Origin: Ophioderma brevispina
Lineage: Eukaryota; Echinodermata; Ophiuroidea; Amphilepidida; Ophiodermatidae
Assembly (NCBI GenBank): GCA_023653785.1
Contig: JAMKCH010035974.1
Location: 1 to 64,000, forward strand
Reading direction: 5' to 3'
DNA length: 64,000 nt
The position numbers were made by a program, and so were the translations under genes. Each line of letters begins with the position of its first letter. The first letter of the stretch is position 1. A model generated the notes under the pieces. It was not told the origin of the DNA, ran no database searches, and saw nothing but the letters and a program-made list of their open reading frames with translations. Shown here piece by piece: positions 47,067 to 59,399 of the stretch.

Positions 47067-47250
47067 ATCCTCAGTGTGTCCAAATTGTGATGCCAAATTC
47101 CCATCATGTGTCGTGACAGGCCGTCCCATCATGGACTACCAAGTGTGGATGTGTGCAAAATGTAAACACCAGGCGTTCGAAGGAGAAGTACAGAATCTCA
47201 GCATGTGCCCACTATGTCATACCTCTGTCAAAGGACAAGGACCATACTAA
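47067..47250 (+). CDS. WDR35: WDR35 terminal exon: zinc-binding tail and stop
   Basis: Starts after TATTGACAG and ends at TAA 47248-47250. It encodes SSVCPNCDAKFPSCVVTGRP, then DYQVWMCAKCKHQAF, then LSMCPLCHTSVKGQGPY. Seven cysteines in CxxC pairs (CPNC, CAKC, CPLC plus PSC) and a histidine suit one or two zinc sites. In IFT-A this C-terminal region lies near the part that binds IFT43 and other core subunits. It matches the vertebrate end (C.ATG.PI..Y..WMC..CKH ... CPLCH). Confidence 0.96.
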
Positions 47251-50055
47251 GGCAAAGTATAAGGATGGTTTCATGCAAGATTGAGCAAAGGGCCAACAAA
47301 ACTAACTGTTGTATTGACAGCACTATGTGCCATATCATATCGTCCCTCACATCACATACTGTCTTATCTGACATTTTTTAGATATTTGATCTGTGGATGT
47401 GTATTGTTCAGTACTACAAATACACCCAACTACAAAAGTGAGTGTGCCCTAATTTCTGAGATATTAATTAGGCCACTATGTTTTAAGATGATTATTTAAA
47501 ATTTCTCATTTCACATACTGTCTTTTCTGCATCATTTCTACAGTGCGAGGGCTCTTTTCACATGAAACATGTTTTCGCAAAATCGGAAGCAGAAATCAAA
47601 TGGCAAATTTCACATAGAGATCTATGACTTTGGAGACATATTCAGAGTATAAAACATAATATGCTTCTATCAAAACCAACTTTAAAACAAAATTTGAATT
47701 CTCTAAGCATTATTTGTCATAAAAGAATTTGACACATGCGAAGTGAAAGAAATGTTTCCTGAAAGATTTTCAATCGCAATTTTCTCGGAATAGGTGTTTC
47801 GTCAGATAAGACCGTATATGATGTGGGCGACGATATTTTTTCTTCAAATGTAACACTACTGTTGTGGGCTCCATAACACCTAACATGCAAGGTTGTAAAT
47901 ATCCCAGTGCCCGAATGAGGCCACTTAAAATTGTCACATTGGGAGTATATAATGGCTGTTCCACTGAATCTGTTTCCCCTGTCGAATGTAGTGTAAAGTA
48001 CATTTGGTATTACACGATATCACCAGGAAAGGTCATTTCCAAAATGTCAGAGATTTGACGGTACATTTTTAGTAGCAAAATGTTTGTATCACTGTGCCAC
48101 ATAGGCCACTGTGTGGTAATTTATGGCGTTTACGGACGGAAAATTCAAAAGACTAATTTCTTCAGAGCAGAACAAATTGCACTTAGATGATGCACAATAT
48201 ATATAGGCCTACAGCGGTTTGGTAAGTATTTCCCACGGGTAGTCTGGTCAGCGACTGCGAAAGAGACGAACATTATCAGTCTGCCTTAGAGAATGTGTGT
48301 AAACGAAACTAAAAACTCAAAATATCTCTGGAAAAAAAAGGGGTTCTATGGATGTTTTTGAATCAGAGGGTTCCGTACTATGTTTTATTTTGAATATGGA
48401 TCGTAATTGGGTCTGAAACATATAGAACTAGCGAGAAAATTGAACATTTTATCGGGTAGTCGATGTTCGCCAGACACCGAAAAATTGAACATGGCAATAC
48501 TCTACGGGACAATCAATTTTTCCCACAATGCCTTTCGTTTGTGTTTCCAGTTTTGAGAATTTTGAAACACTGGTTTCATTTACTCAAACATTTTTTTCAA
48601 TTTAGACTGGATTACGTACTTACCGGACCGCCGTAACTTAGGCCAATGGTTCAGATGAGATAAAAATCTAAACCTTTGTAGTAAGTCGGGGACGAGGCTG
48701 CGGATCACGTAATACCCCTTTAAGGTAAATATGTTTAAAAATTACAGCCACCTTTTTTGGAATACCATATGTAAAGGTGGTAACATTTACAACCTCATCC
48801 TTCATTTTAACCCCATCAAAATTCAGAGGAAACTGTCATATATTGCGGCCTGGGAGATGATTCCCTTTGAGTTGTGAACAAAATGTCCCTAATGTGGGCG
48901 AACATAATAGCTCATACGAACTGTCTCATGGGTTAATTTGGTACACATGTGGTACACACATCTCAATTGGGGGTTTGGGGTGATATACTCCCACGCTTGA
49001 GTTTTCCACAGCTAGGGAGTATCAATTCCAAATGGAATAGCAGTATAAAAATAACGCTGCCCTCGTGGATGAAGTTTGCACAGGGGGGTGTGGAGTTTTT
49101 AAGGAAAGCTCAGAACTTTGGTACATTTAAGTGTTAAAATAATGGTGTTGGCATATTCCAAGGATGCCAAAATATGTCACAGAGCTTACTTAGCCTGCAA
49201 TTGGCATTAATAGATAAGAAGGGTAGAACTGATAATCACATGGGCTGATCACCAGTGCTTATGGCATTATATTGGATGACGTGCTGTTCAGGTTCCATGC
49301 CTTCATTCTCACAAAATGTGTTGCGCGTGACTGAGGCGGTGAATGTATTTTTCATTGACCTTTTGATAACTGTGATCAAATATTGAAAGATATTATCGGC
49401 ATAACGGTCATCAATTTGGTGACTGGGGTATTTGTTCTAAGTAGCTGTGAAATACCCAAAGCTGAGTGCGTTTAAAAACTGTGATGATTTACATTTTGAT
49501 ATAGAAGCGAATACCCAGCAGAATAAGTGAGGTATCGCTGGGAATTCACCCACATATTGCATGCCCTCCAGTAAAAATGTACCATCCTTATTTAAAAAGA
49601 TATTTTTGTAACTACTGTTCTGCTTTGAGGATGAGAATATTAAACATCCTTAATATGTAGTATGCCAATCTAATCACTTATCTGGGATCTAATCAAAAAA
49701 CTCTTCATTTTACCTATTTTGGATGCAAACTCATTCCTAAACTGCAGAATATATATGCAGTTTTTCTGAGTAATAGGTTTCATTAGTCATTAGGTCATCT
49801 TACTTTTACAAGCAATGTATATTTTTTGAAAAAGTTCAGCCACAACCACAGAAAAGAGATGTTTGAATCCCTTAAGATATTGGCAGTGAAGTATTCTGAA
49901 ATAGCAGTATTCATATTAATTGGACCCAAATGTTATAAAACTGAAAATCTTGGAATTCTTTATTAAGACTGTATGAAGTACTATGAAATAAGCTTTGAGT
50001 TACGTGGACCAAATACTGAGGTGTATTCAAGGAGAGAGTTCCATCTGTACCCCCT
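47251..50055 (+). other. 3' flank of WDR35, no further gene seen
   Basis: I find no clear AATAAA signal in the first few hundred bases after the stop, so the transcript end is not placed. 48090-48723 is a repeat (listed). The rest is AT-rich. Confidence 0.5.
48090..48723. mobile_element. Right part of a TTAA-type element related to 34531-34877
   Basis: Contains ATAGGCCACTGTGTGGTAAT and GTTTACGGACGGAAAATTCA, and ends GATCACGTAATACCCC-TTTAA. This matches the right half of the MITE at 34531-34877 (GTTTACGGACAGAAAAT, GATCATGAAATGCCCC-TTTAA). It is longer than that copy, and its left end is not identified. Confidence 0.6.
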
Positions 50056-50405
50056 TTAAGGTGCAACGAGAGATTTCACATATCAGGTGTCCATAAAAAA
50101 ATCAAAGTGCTGATTTTGCCTGAGTAAAGCTTTCCATAAAAATAATCCCACCTGAAAGGATAGCTGAGACATGTGTCTTTGGCTACAGAAATTTTGAAAT
50201 TTCTAATTTCGTATAGGAGCAGCTACGAAATTCAGCTATGTTTTTATTGAAATATAAGCAAATCAGAATCACTTTTTTTCTCTCTTTTAAGACTTTCTGT
50301 AGCAAAATACAAGGTAATAAATCGTTTGAGTGATAGTCTATTTGAAAATTACCTATTCTGACACAATATGTCGGTGCCTCTAAAATTCTCTCGTTGCACC
50401 TTTAA
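50056..50405. mobile_element. TTAA-flanked MITE, 350 bp
   Basis: Left end TTAA-GGTGCAACGAGAGATTT and right end AATTCTCTCGTTGCACC-TTTAA are inverted repeats of about 18-20 bp with TTAA at both borders. The ends differ from those of the other TTAA elements here, so this is a separate family. Confidence 0.8.
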
Positions 50406-50759
50406 AAATTGTAAGGGAACACTTATTATGGCCTGACCACTAAAAATCCATAACCCTAAGGCCAAAAAAATAAAAAGGAAATTTGTTACATGTACAAGGG
50501 GTGCATATTGAACTATTGCAGTATTCAAATCTGTGTTTTCTTACTAGTGTTAGGTATACATTCCAATTGTAAAGAGTTGTATGTTTGTGTGTGTGCAAAG
50601 ATAACTTATTTGAAGTTGAAAAATTGGTGTTAAATGAAAACAGTTAGCAGCGAGTTGTAGGCATAAAAATAAATTGTTTGGCATAACCCGACTGACTCGA
50701 TAAAAACCTTCCGACTTGACAGTTTTATGCAAATTAGCACAAAAAATAAAAAAATCTGC

Positions 50760-51040
50760 TGACCGACCCATTATTTTCATCCACAATTAAACAAAATTAT
50801 TTTTTACAAACTCAAAGACAAAAAATATACAAAACAAGATCAACAAAGACATACACAAGTAAAATTAAAAGATCTGCATGTCAATGAAAAAAGCTTAAAT
50901 AGTCGCATTTCTTGTATTCCATGTTAGAGTAAAACATGAGACGATCTACAAAAAATTTTTTTAATCTGGACCGACCGACCGACCGACCGCACCCTGATAT
51001 TTTTTCTCATTACGACAAACATTTTTTATGCCTTACTGAA
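50760..51040 (-). repeat. Dispersed repeat with GGTCGG core, copy 2
   Basis: The reverse complement aligns with 16960-17240. It includes GGTCGGTCGGTCGGTCGG (four tandem tetranucleotides), TTTACTCTAAC and AAGCTTTTTTTCATTGACAT. A second GGTCGGTCAGCAGATTTTT lies near 50745-50765. Confidence 0.65.
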
Positions 51041-51499
51041 AGAAAACTGTAACACTGCGTAATGTTTCAACCAAAAACTGGGAATCCGAACTTGTAGATA
51101 GTGACATGTTGTGCTTTTTCGTCTAGAAATTTTTATTATATTTAAAAAATAAAAAGCAAAGGATGTAGTTCATATTCCTAAACATGATAATATGAATTTT
51201 ATTCATTATAGAAACAAAATTGAAGTATTAATACTGTCTATTATAAATATAATGAATATGAAGGATTCATATACTTCTGAACAGTAAAAATTGTCGGACT
51301 AGTAAATATATTCAAAAAACTGAACCCACTTGTAAAAAGAAAAATGTGTTTATTGGGTTGATTGAAAATTGAAGCATGTCATTAGCTGCCGGGTGTTATT
51401 TTCAAATAGGTTTTTGTGTCGCAAGAATTCAGAAGGCACATAGGTATTACTCTGGTCGTAGTCTGTGTGTCTGTGGTCAAAATGTTACCCTTATATATT

Positions 51500-51800
51500 G
51501 CATGCCTTATGATTTTCCGTAAGGGCTACTATGATTTAACTTGTGGAAGGAGGGGGTGGGTGGGTGTGACGTGACATGTTGGTTGAACCTGCAGTGACCT
51601 TGGTGGACCTTTGGTTGTCAAAATATTAACCTTAATATATTTCATGCGTTTGAGTTCCATAAGGGCTACAATGATGTAACTTGGTGGAAAGGAGGGAAGG
51701 TTGGGGTGACATGTTGGTGGCCTCAGGTGACCTTCGGCCCCCCATTCACAAACCGCGATCGGCGATGACACTCCGCGGTCCGGGGACCGCTATGTATTTT
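51500..51800 (+). repeat. Repeat block, copy 3 of 3, with internal tandem repeat
   Basis: Two tandem units of about 130 bp share AAGGGCTAC(T/A)ATGAT, GTGACATGTTGG and GGTGACCTT. The second continues into CCATTCACAAACCGCGATCG and GGGGACCGCTATGTATTTTT, as in 36659-36800. Confidence 0.75.
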
Positions 51801-54800
51801 TTACCTATTTGCCATGAAATTAATGTTTTCTAGAATCCAGTCCAAAACAATTCAGTGCTGGACTTAAAGGCCGACTCATAGATTTCCTACGGTTGTCGCC
51901 CTTAATTTGCCAACAAATACATGGCGATTGTCCACATACTAACACTGTGTGAAATACTAGTTCCATCGCTGTCCCTTCATAGAAAATCACATTTTAAAAA
52001 AATTCTGGTCCTGAGATTCTATGGTACCCTATCAAAAAAAAATACACCCCGAATGCTCATCAGTAGGATCCTGATAGGGATCCTGGGTTAAAACAAAAGG
52101 TTCCCTACTGATTCCTGGGTATTTCCTGGGCATTTCCTGTAGGGATGTCTAAGGGAAATTTGGAATAACAGCATTCCTACCAGGAAAATTCTACCACAGG
52201 CAAGCTTAACCCAGGCAGTACCCAGGACATCACAATCAAAGTTTCGTACTAATCCTAATTGCTTCCCACTTCTACACCACAAGAAGAGCCCATTAAATGA
52301 GTGACATTTTATCATTTTCAGTGTCAACAATCTTAGCATTTTACATTCAACACAAGTGTGAACAGTAACCACAGTGAATCCATACAACATGTATCTAGCA
52401 CAGTCCACAGCTAGTATGACTGTACACAAATGAATAGCAAATTGTTATCAGGATGTGAGTCTGTATTTAAAATTGGTCTACTTTTGAGGGCCCAAAAATG
52501 TGTGGGCAGAAGAAAAGGGTGCATGTAATTCAGAGTAGTTCTGCCTTTTGCATTGTGGTGGAAAATTAATTTCTGTTGACATGTTTGGGTTAGAGGGAGT
52601 GTATTTGGGGCTAAAATTGCATATTTAATGTTTTGGTCTTTCCCAGGACCGAAATGCTTGTGTTGTACGCGGCGTTGGAAAAGGTTAATTCAAGTTAGTT
52701 CAAGAAATGTACGTTTCAGATTTTCCTGACTTATGACGTCATAGTGACATCCTAATGGAAATGTTGGGAAATGTCGGTCCTTGATTTTGGATACCAAAAA
52801 AACAAAATTTATAGGAATCTCGTATATTCAGTAGGAAAATCACAGGCCCTTTTGGGAGATTTGTTTACAAAATGTCTGATAAGAAAAATAAATCTGTCAA
52901 CTAAATAGGCCTACTGTAAAAGACAAACTTGTTCCAGGTTTTGACTGTATAATTGTTTACACAAACTGTACATGATTTGACAGTTATACATGTTAAAAGA
53001 ATTGAGGACTGCATTGAAGGATTGTTTTACTAAGTCGGGTGGTGACAGTGGGTTTTTTTTTGTTTTCTTTTTTTTTATCCTCTCACCTTTCCCAGCTCTT
53101 TCAAAACACAACATTTCGAGAGTTTTATATTAATTTCTCTTTTAGAGTATAGTGTAATTCTTACCAGTAATTTTGTTGGCAGAATGCCCGTAAAACTGTA
53201 AAATTTACGCTTATCCTTTACTGCATGGGAGAATTTTTAGTAATATAAAATGTAATTTGGACCCGATGACCAGAAATTCACCTTCCTCCCTTATTTGAAA
53301 TGACAGGAAGGTGTCCTAAGGTTAAATTAAAGCTTACAAACTATGTTAGGTCAAATGTCAACAACACAAGGTCAAAGTCAAAGTAGATCAGTTGTACACA
53401 AGGTGATTGGTTCTAAGCTTATCGCATGTAAATCAAACATCTACTTTAAATCAGTTAATGAGATTTCTTTTTATTACATGTTTCTGTAATAAAAGTGCAA
53501 CATAAAACTAGAAATCCATCTACTCCTTTTAAATACTTTTTAATGTTTATTTCTTGTACAATTATGCCTGCTACCCGCTACAGGCAGTTTTTTTTTAAAT
53601 CGTGTTAGTTAATAGTTCATCATGGTCTAAAACCACTGTTTGAAGCAACAATTCATGTAAGTTCTTAAGGTCCCCCTTTTGGTAACTTTTGCCATTAGAG
53701 CTATATTATAGAGCAAACATTTCAGCACCCCTAATCAGGCTAAGGTATCAACAAAAGTCAGTTCTTATAAGACCCTGTTTGAGACTTTGGGAAACAATCC
53801 AGATCCCAATCCCCTAAGTTCTAAAGAATTGAGAGCCCCTCCTTTACCGGCGCAAGCGTTCTGTATTTAACTAATCGTTCACAAAAGCCCCCCCCCCCCC
53901 ACCACACACACACATACACATCGCCAAAGACGCCCGAATAAGGTTCGGAAGGAACCAAACCAAAGCAGAAAAGATGTAAGGCAGGCCCCTCCTGAAAAGC
54001 CCCCCCGCCCCCGAAAGCCGCGAACCGCAAAATTCTTGTTGTGCAGTGCTCTTCGTTTGATCTTAATTACGCTGCAAATCTTATGCATCTTCATTCATTA
54101 AATAAAATTATTGCTTGTGTGTTCTTGATGTCGGTGCGTGCAATTTCCGAGGTCGGGAACCCCGAATTGATCGATCAAATCACATCAACCCCACTTGAGC
54201 CAGCCGTTTCTTCTGTCTGGACATAGCTCCCAGTGTACAAGCTTGTACAGGCATGGAGTTATGGTACAGGTTACCTGAGTTTTCAGTTCCACTCTTCAGT
54301 TTACTAAATTAACGCCCGCTTTAGAAGTATGTGGTCATTCAATTCAAGTTTATTATTCGAACACAGTATAATAAAGTGTAGTAATGCAAAGTTATGAAAC
54401 AAATAGCTCGATGTCTTGCAATGCCAAGTTAAATAAAAACTTTGAGGAACAAAAATATCAAATCAAACATATCTATATCTATATATGATAATTATAAATA
54501 ATATGAAAATACAATTTGACCAAGTGAATAAATGATGATAGATAACCTCTTTTGGCAGATAAATGGAGAGGCCATTTCAACTTATAATAAAAAAGCTTTA
54601 AGATAGCTATTCTCAAGGTGGGATCAACATGAAATAATACATTGGCTAGGGCAGGACAAGACAAGTGGACAAGGACAAAAAAGATACGGAATCTCGCATT
54701 TATGCTAACAGGGGAAACCACATCAACATGTGGTGTGTGTGAAGCAGTGGTGTATAGGTTGTTATGTGGTAAAAATGTATTTTTCTGTGTTTCGCCCCCT

Positions 54801-56500
54801 TCCGGTGAAATTTTTCTTATTTTTAAAGCTTCTTTTTTTGTCTGCCATTTTAACACTCGCCATAGGGCATTTGTATGTTCACTTAGTAAGCAATTTTTTT
54901 TCTTGAAAAAAAACTCTTGCGAGTGGTGCGAGTACGTAGGCCTTACTATCACTGCCTGAATGAACCCTTGGAGGTTTGGTGAACCATGACGCAATCTTAA
55001 ATTAATATGGACTGTTACTTCCGTCGGATCCTTTGACTCTCAATGATAGCCAAACCCTGGATTGGATTCACCTATTTCTTCGGATACTAGCACAGGTTAT
55101 CCATGACACATTGGGTTTAGTCTTTAAATCAGTGGCTGCATTACCGCGACCGTTATATTTTGTGATTGCATGTATCGAGAACTCTTGCATGTTGTAGGAA
55201 TTGTTTATTTTCGTAAATTAAACCCAGATATTGTAGATACATTACAATTATAGATCAACCCGCAACTGACATCGGCAACTTTCCAAATTCTGGCTTCAGT
55301 TACAGAGATCTGATGTAATGTATAACTTTGGGGATCCTGACGATTTTTATCAAACGAAATCTTATGAGGGCTCTTGCCAAATTGCCGACTGTGCTTGCTA
55401 AGAGGAGAGAGACACAAGTCCCACCAGTGGCTTCATGGAGCACCACGCTCTGTTGTACAGCTTCAGCAATATCGCGGGTTATTAGATTTTATTTTGTTAA
55501 TATTGTGCTTCTGACGGAATTTGTGTATAATTTTGAACTTCGAGGGTTTCTGAATTAGTCTAAACTGTTTCATTAGTTTAATTTGCCCTCTCCACTTATA
55601 CTTAAAAGGGGCATTCGATACGCACCGAGCAAATTATGTTGGTTTAAAAGTCATTAATACACAATAAATACATAATGCATGAACAACAAAGGTGGAGGTA
55701 ATATTTACCTCGGCCATTATGAACCTCTATTATATAGGGATGATGGGAGTTTCCCTTCTATTGCTACTTGAAAGACATCAACAATTTTAATTCAATTACA
55801 AACGTGGTGGCATCCCGAAATTCAAAGAATATTTCAATTTAGAAATTCCCAACACGTTTTCTTCTGTCAGTGACATTTTAAAAGCCTAATACATACCTAA
55901 CATAAATCATCGATTAATAAATAACACATTTTCTGTAATGCGCCGTTTCTGACATTACACTAGTGTATCATTTTACGACATGACAGTGCTATACAACCAT
56001 GATACAACAAGCCTAGTCTAGAGTAAATAGGCCTACCCGGACCTTAGCACATAGAAACTTGCATTTTCTTATCTTCTCTGATCCAACATACAGGCTTACA
56101 TTTCGCAAAGGTACCACCCCTAAAATGTCCACTCATTCCGCCACCGCAACAGCAACTCTACAGGTACAGCGGCTCTCTGATTGGATTAAAGAAGGGTACC
56201 ATGGAACCTCAATAGTGGAAACTCCCCATTTGGCCGATAAATCCATAAGCTCGTCATTTTTATCATGGGAGGGGCCACTGCATTCTAATGTTCAACTAAA
56301 AGTAATTTAAATTAAAATATGAAAGTAAGATTTGGCAAATTACAGCAATAGGCATTTGTAGGATCAGCTGCATATGTGATTAATCCATAATAAAGTCACT
56401 ATAATTTTCATACTGTGGTTATGGATATTGATGAACACTACAATTTGGTGCACAACTTCCCTAAATCATGATTATAATCATATTATATGGTAAAAGAAGG
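51801..56500. other. Intergenic or downstream sequence, no gene supported
   Basis: Open frames at 52088-52429 (minus), 54479-54994 (minus) and 54642-54959 (plus) show no recognisable domain; the last two overlap on opposite strands. Around 54350-54420, TTCAAGTTTATTATTCGAAC looks like a retroelement tail. Nothing else is identified. Confidence 0.5.
54479..54994 (-). CDS. Unidentified 171-aa open frame
   Basis: The longest uninterrupted frame of the window, starting MRHGSPNLQGFIQAVIVRPT and rich in basic and aromatic residues towards the end. I recognise no family. It may be a chance frame or a repeat fragment. No splice partners or promoter are evident. Confidence 0.15.
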   Translation of the reverse strand: MRHGSPNLQGFIQAVIVRPTYSHHSQEFFFKKKNCLLSEHTNALWRVLKWQTKKEALKIRKISPEGGETQKNTFLPHNNLYTTASHTPHVDVVSPVSINARFRIFFVLVHLSCPALANVLFHVDPTLRIAILKLFYYKLKWPLHLSAKRGYLSSFIHLVKLYFHIIYNYHI

Positions 56501-56536
56501 ACAATTTATCACATATAAAGGTTTATTTAATGAACT

Positions 56537-57260
56537 AATCACTTTTCTAATTCTGAGTGAATGCAATTTCTCTAACATGTAGCAAAATTCACTTAGTCAG
56601 TTAATTTATTTTTTAAATAGTGGGTGACGAAAAAAGTACCTTACCCTATAACCACATTATAGCTTATATAGAACACAAAATATGTAAGTAAGAGCATGCC
56701 CAGCTTGTGACCGACCATTAAAAACGAATAGATTGTGTACGATTGGGCATCATGTCACACATATTCTGAATACCAATCTACGTCTTGTAGGGTATAATAA
56801 TTTTTTAGTCCACAAAGACCACGATTTCTCAAAATTTCTGCTTTTTAAAATGAAAGAATCATATATTTGAAAGCATCAATACGACATAAAACACAATGGA
56901 TAAATTAGCCTACACTGGGTGTACCTTTCAGTGTTTTTATGCGAAGAGCTTTAACATTGCTGGCAAAACAAAACTGTAGAGGACATGTAGTCATGATGTT
57001 TGCATTTCGTGTTAGAATCACCCCTGTAGAAATACATTAATGCCAAGTTGTAGTTTATTCAAATTTGATACATTCTAAAAAATGGTTTTCATTAAATGCA
57101 TTCTTAAAGATGTTTATAACATCTTTCAAAATGTTGAACATTTGAAAGATATTAATTTCAAAAACCATGAGATCAATTGTATACATTATGTTATAAAACA
57201 AAACATCCATCAAATTTTGTTGGTGTGGTGAGGGAGGGAGAACTTACATTCAAATGTATA
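56537..57260 (+). repeat. Left arm of a large inverted repeat
   Basis: TATGCGAAGAGCTTTAACAT, TGCTGGCAAAAC and GTAGAGGACAT near 56935-56985, and GTGACCGACCATTAAAAACG near 56705, recur inverted at 59690-60260. GAACTTACATTCAAATGTAT near 57240 recurs inverted near 59415. The centre of symmetry is near 58350. Confidence 0.75.
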
Positions 57261-58700
57261 TATCGACCACTAAACCAACAGTAATTTATGCCGGGGAAAC
57301 TTACATTTGCGCCACGCAAGAAGAAAAAAAAACGATGACAGCATTTTCGTGTCGCCGTTATCATAATATTGCCATTATTATCACGAAAGTTTTGAAAAAT
57401 GTTGCTTCATTGCAATTGGCTTTGTGCATTTTGCTTATTTCACTTTCTTTCCCGACATACATACGATTTCAAAACATCAACTAGTATTGTTACTTTTATC
57501 AAAATAAACAATATTCCAAGATATTCAAGAAGGTAATAAGCGCTCTTAATGAACCAAAATTCCAGTGTGTAAATGGCGCTCCTTCCAGAACGGGATTCCT
57601 TATACTTGCTCATTACAAGATTCAGCCTTGTTCAATCCGCCATATTACGCCAGCAAATTTTGACTCAACTGCTGGACTATGATATAATGGTTGCCGGCTG
57701 TTCAATAATGTATATAGGGAGGATCTCCTGTACTACAAAGTTTTTTGCGTTTAAGTGTTTTAAGGAACGCACCAACTTTCCCCTTCTCGCAACCCATTAA
57801 ATGAAATATAATGTGTTGTCTTCATTTGGTGGGGGGTGCGGTGTGCATTTCCGTTTATCTTTCAGATAGATTTCAAAAACATAGATCAATCAAATGAAAA
57901 CATGTGTATAAAATAAAAAACTCCACACAAATTATTGGCGGTGCGGGGGGGCGAGGGCAGAGAACTTATATTCAAATGTGTAATGGTTGTTCACTAATTG
58001 TATATCAGCCCTTACTGCAAAAGATGTTAAAATGTGTTAAAGGAAACACCAATTTTCCTCAGCGAAACCTTAATGTTTGCTACATTGGCGGTGTGCATTT
58101 TTGTTTATTAACATCTTTCCGACATCAATCAACAATTTGAAAAGATATATTCAAACAGAGATCACTTAGACATGCCGATAAGCTATAAAATAAGCATTCC
58201 AACAACAAATTAATTGGAATTGATAGTGAGGGGAGAGAAGAACTTAATATCAAATTTAATGGTTGGTTGTCAAATATGTGTATCAGCCAAGTACTGCAAA
58301 AGATGTTACGTTTAATTAAAAGGACACAGCAACGGTCTCGTGAAACTTAATAATAATGTGCTTCCCTTGTCAGTGTCACTTTTTGTTTTATCTAACCCTT
58401 TACCGACATCAAACAATTGAAAAATATGACTTCAAAAACATGAGATCAATAGCATTTGTTATAAAACTAATGCAAAGGTGATTTATTTGTTGCTTTTTAA
58501 ATGTTGTGTTTTTTAAAGGAACATACCATCTTGTATTTTTGTGTGGTCAGGGTTGGTGCTCCTTGCCAGAACTTCCCAAGAAAGTGCTCTAAGATCATTA
58601 CTTTGTAACATTTTCTGCTTTCATCCTGGGTGAGGGAAGGAGAACTTATATTCAGAGGTGTATATCTGACAACGCGTGATTAGGCCTATTGAATTTTGCA
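57230..58700 (+). repeat. Degenerate tandem repeats (GAGAACTTATATTCAAATG)
   Basis: The phrase GGGAGA(A)CTTA.ATTCAAAT recurs near 57235, 57955, 58235 and 58630. It is accompanied by GTATATCAGCC and CTGCAAAAGATGTTA in the second and third copies. Spacing is irregular (about 280-720 bp), consistent with a decayed array. Confidence 0.55.
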
Positions 58701-58997
58701 TTGCCACAAGCACTTAAAACAATGTACACAGACATCATTAGTAAACATTTTCATATGTCTACGCCTTTATAAGCTATTGTAACAAAACGCTGTACTATTT
58801 AAAATAGCTCATGTGTTAGATTTTGAAGGATTAACTTCGGCGTATACATTGATAAATGTTTAAATTAACCCTCCACCCTGAATGAACGCAAGAGATGTTC
58901 AACAAGCATGACATCATAGCACTTTCTTTGGGGAACTTCTGGTAACGGAGCACCAACCCTGACCGCCGCAAATACAAGTTGTTGTGTCCTTTAAAAG
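58515..58997. mobile_element. Nested inverted-repeat element
   Basis: The left arm from TTAAAGGAACATACCATC to GGTCAGGGTTGGTGCTCC is repeated inverted as GGAGCACCAACCCTGACC to GTTGTGTCCTTTAA. Arms are about 80 bp, total about 480 bp. It sits inside the larger inverted repeat and breaks its symmetry, so it inserted later. Confidence 0.7.
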
Positions 58998-59399
58998 CCC
59001 ATATTTTAAAAAAAACCTGCTATACATATTTGAACAAGCATTATATGATGGTCGAACAGAACATGATGAATCTCTGACGAGCAGTGTAGTATAGGATATC
59101 CCCTTCTAGCAAGGAGCAACCATTTAAACAAATCTGCGTTTGGTTCATTTAAGAGAGCGGCATATTCATCTTTGAATTTGTTTGTTGAAATTGTTAAGTT
59201 TTTTATAACAAAAAACCTATTACTGATTCATTTTTTAAATCATATTTTTCAAAATTTTCGGTTTTTTTGTTTTTTTGTTAAATAAACAAAAAATGCACAC
59301 ACGCCAATGTAGCAACATTAATGTTTGGAGAAAGTTTTGTGTGTTTCCTTTAAAACACTTTATTTTTTTTATTTTTTTTATTTTTTTTACACATAATTA

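Larger units (their letters stand above)
31..47250 (+). other. WDR35: WDR35 (IFT121) gene locus, 5'-partial, 20 exons found
   Basis: The spliced exons translate to a protein that follows WDR35/IFT121 from vertebrates almost continuously (family recognised from memory, no search run). WDR35 is a core subunit of IFT-A, which drives retrograde transport in cilia and entry of membrane cargo. It works with IFT122, IFT140, IFT144/WDR19, IFT139 and IFT43. Known layout: two N-terminal WD40 propellers, a long TPR-like helical solenoid and a C-terminal zinc-binding tail. The window enters inside the WD40 part; the solenoid runs from about 22.0 kb to 38.9 kb, and the tail is at 47.1 kb. The start codon and first exons are upstream of the window. 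Intron phases match at every junction I checked. Six exons contain indels, so a naive prediction would break the gene. Confidence 0.95.

Noticed and set aside
47251..47600. Polyadenylation signal right after the WDR35 stop
   Set aside because: I found no AATAAA and no convincing variant in this stretch, so no site is called.
52088..52429. 113-aa minus-strand frame
   Set aside because: Lies in sequence with repeated CCTGGG and CCCAGG words (repeat-like); no domain seen.
54479..54994. A second protein-coding gene on the minus strand
   Set aside because: 171 aa without any recognisable domain, overlapped by a 105-aa frame on the other strand; kept only as a very low-confidence frame.
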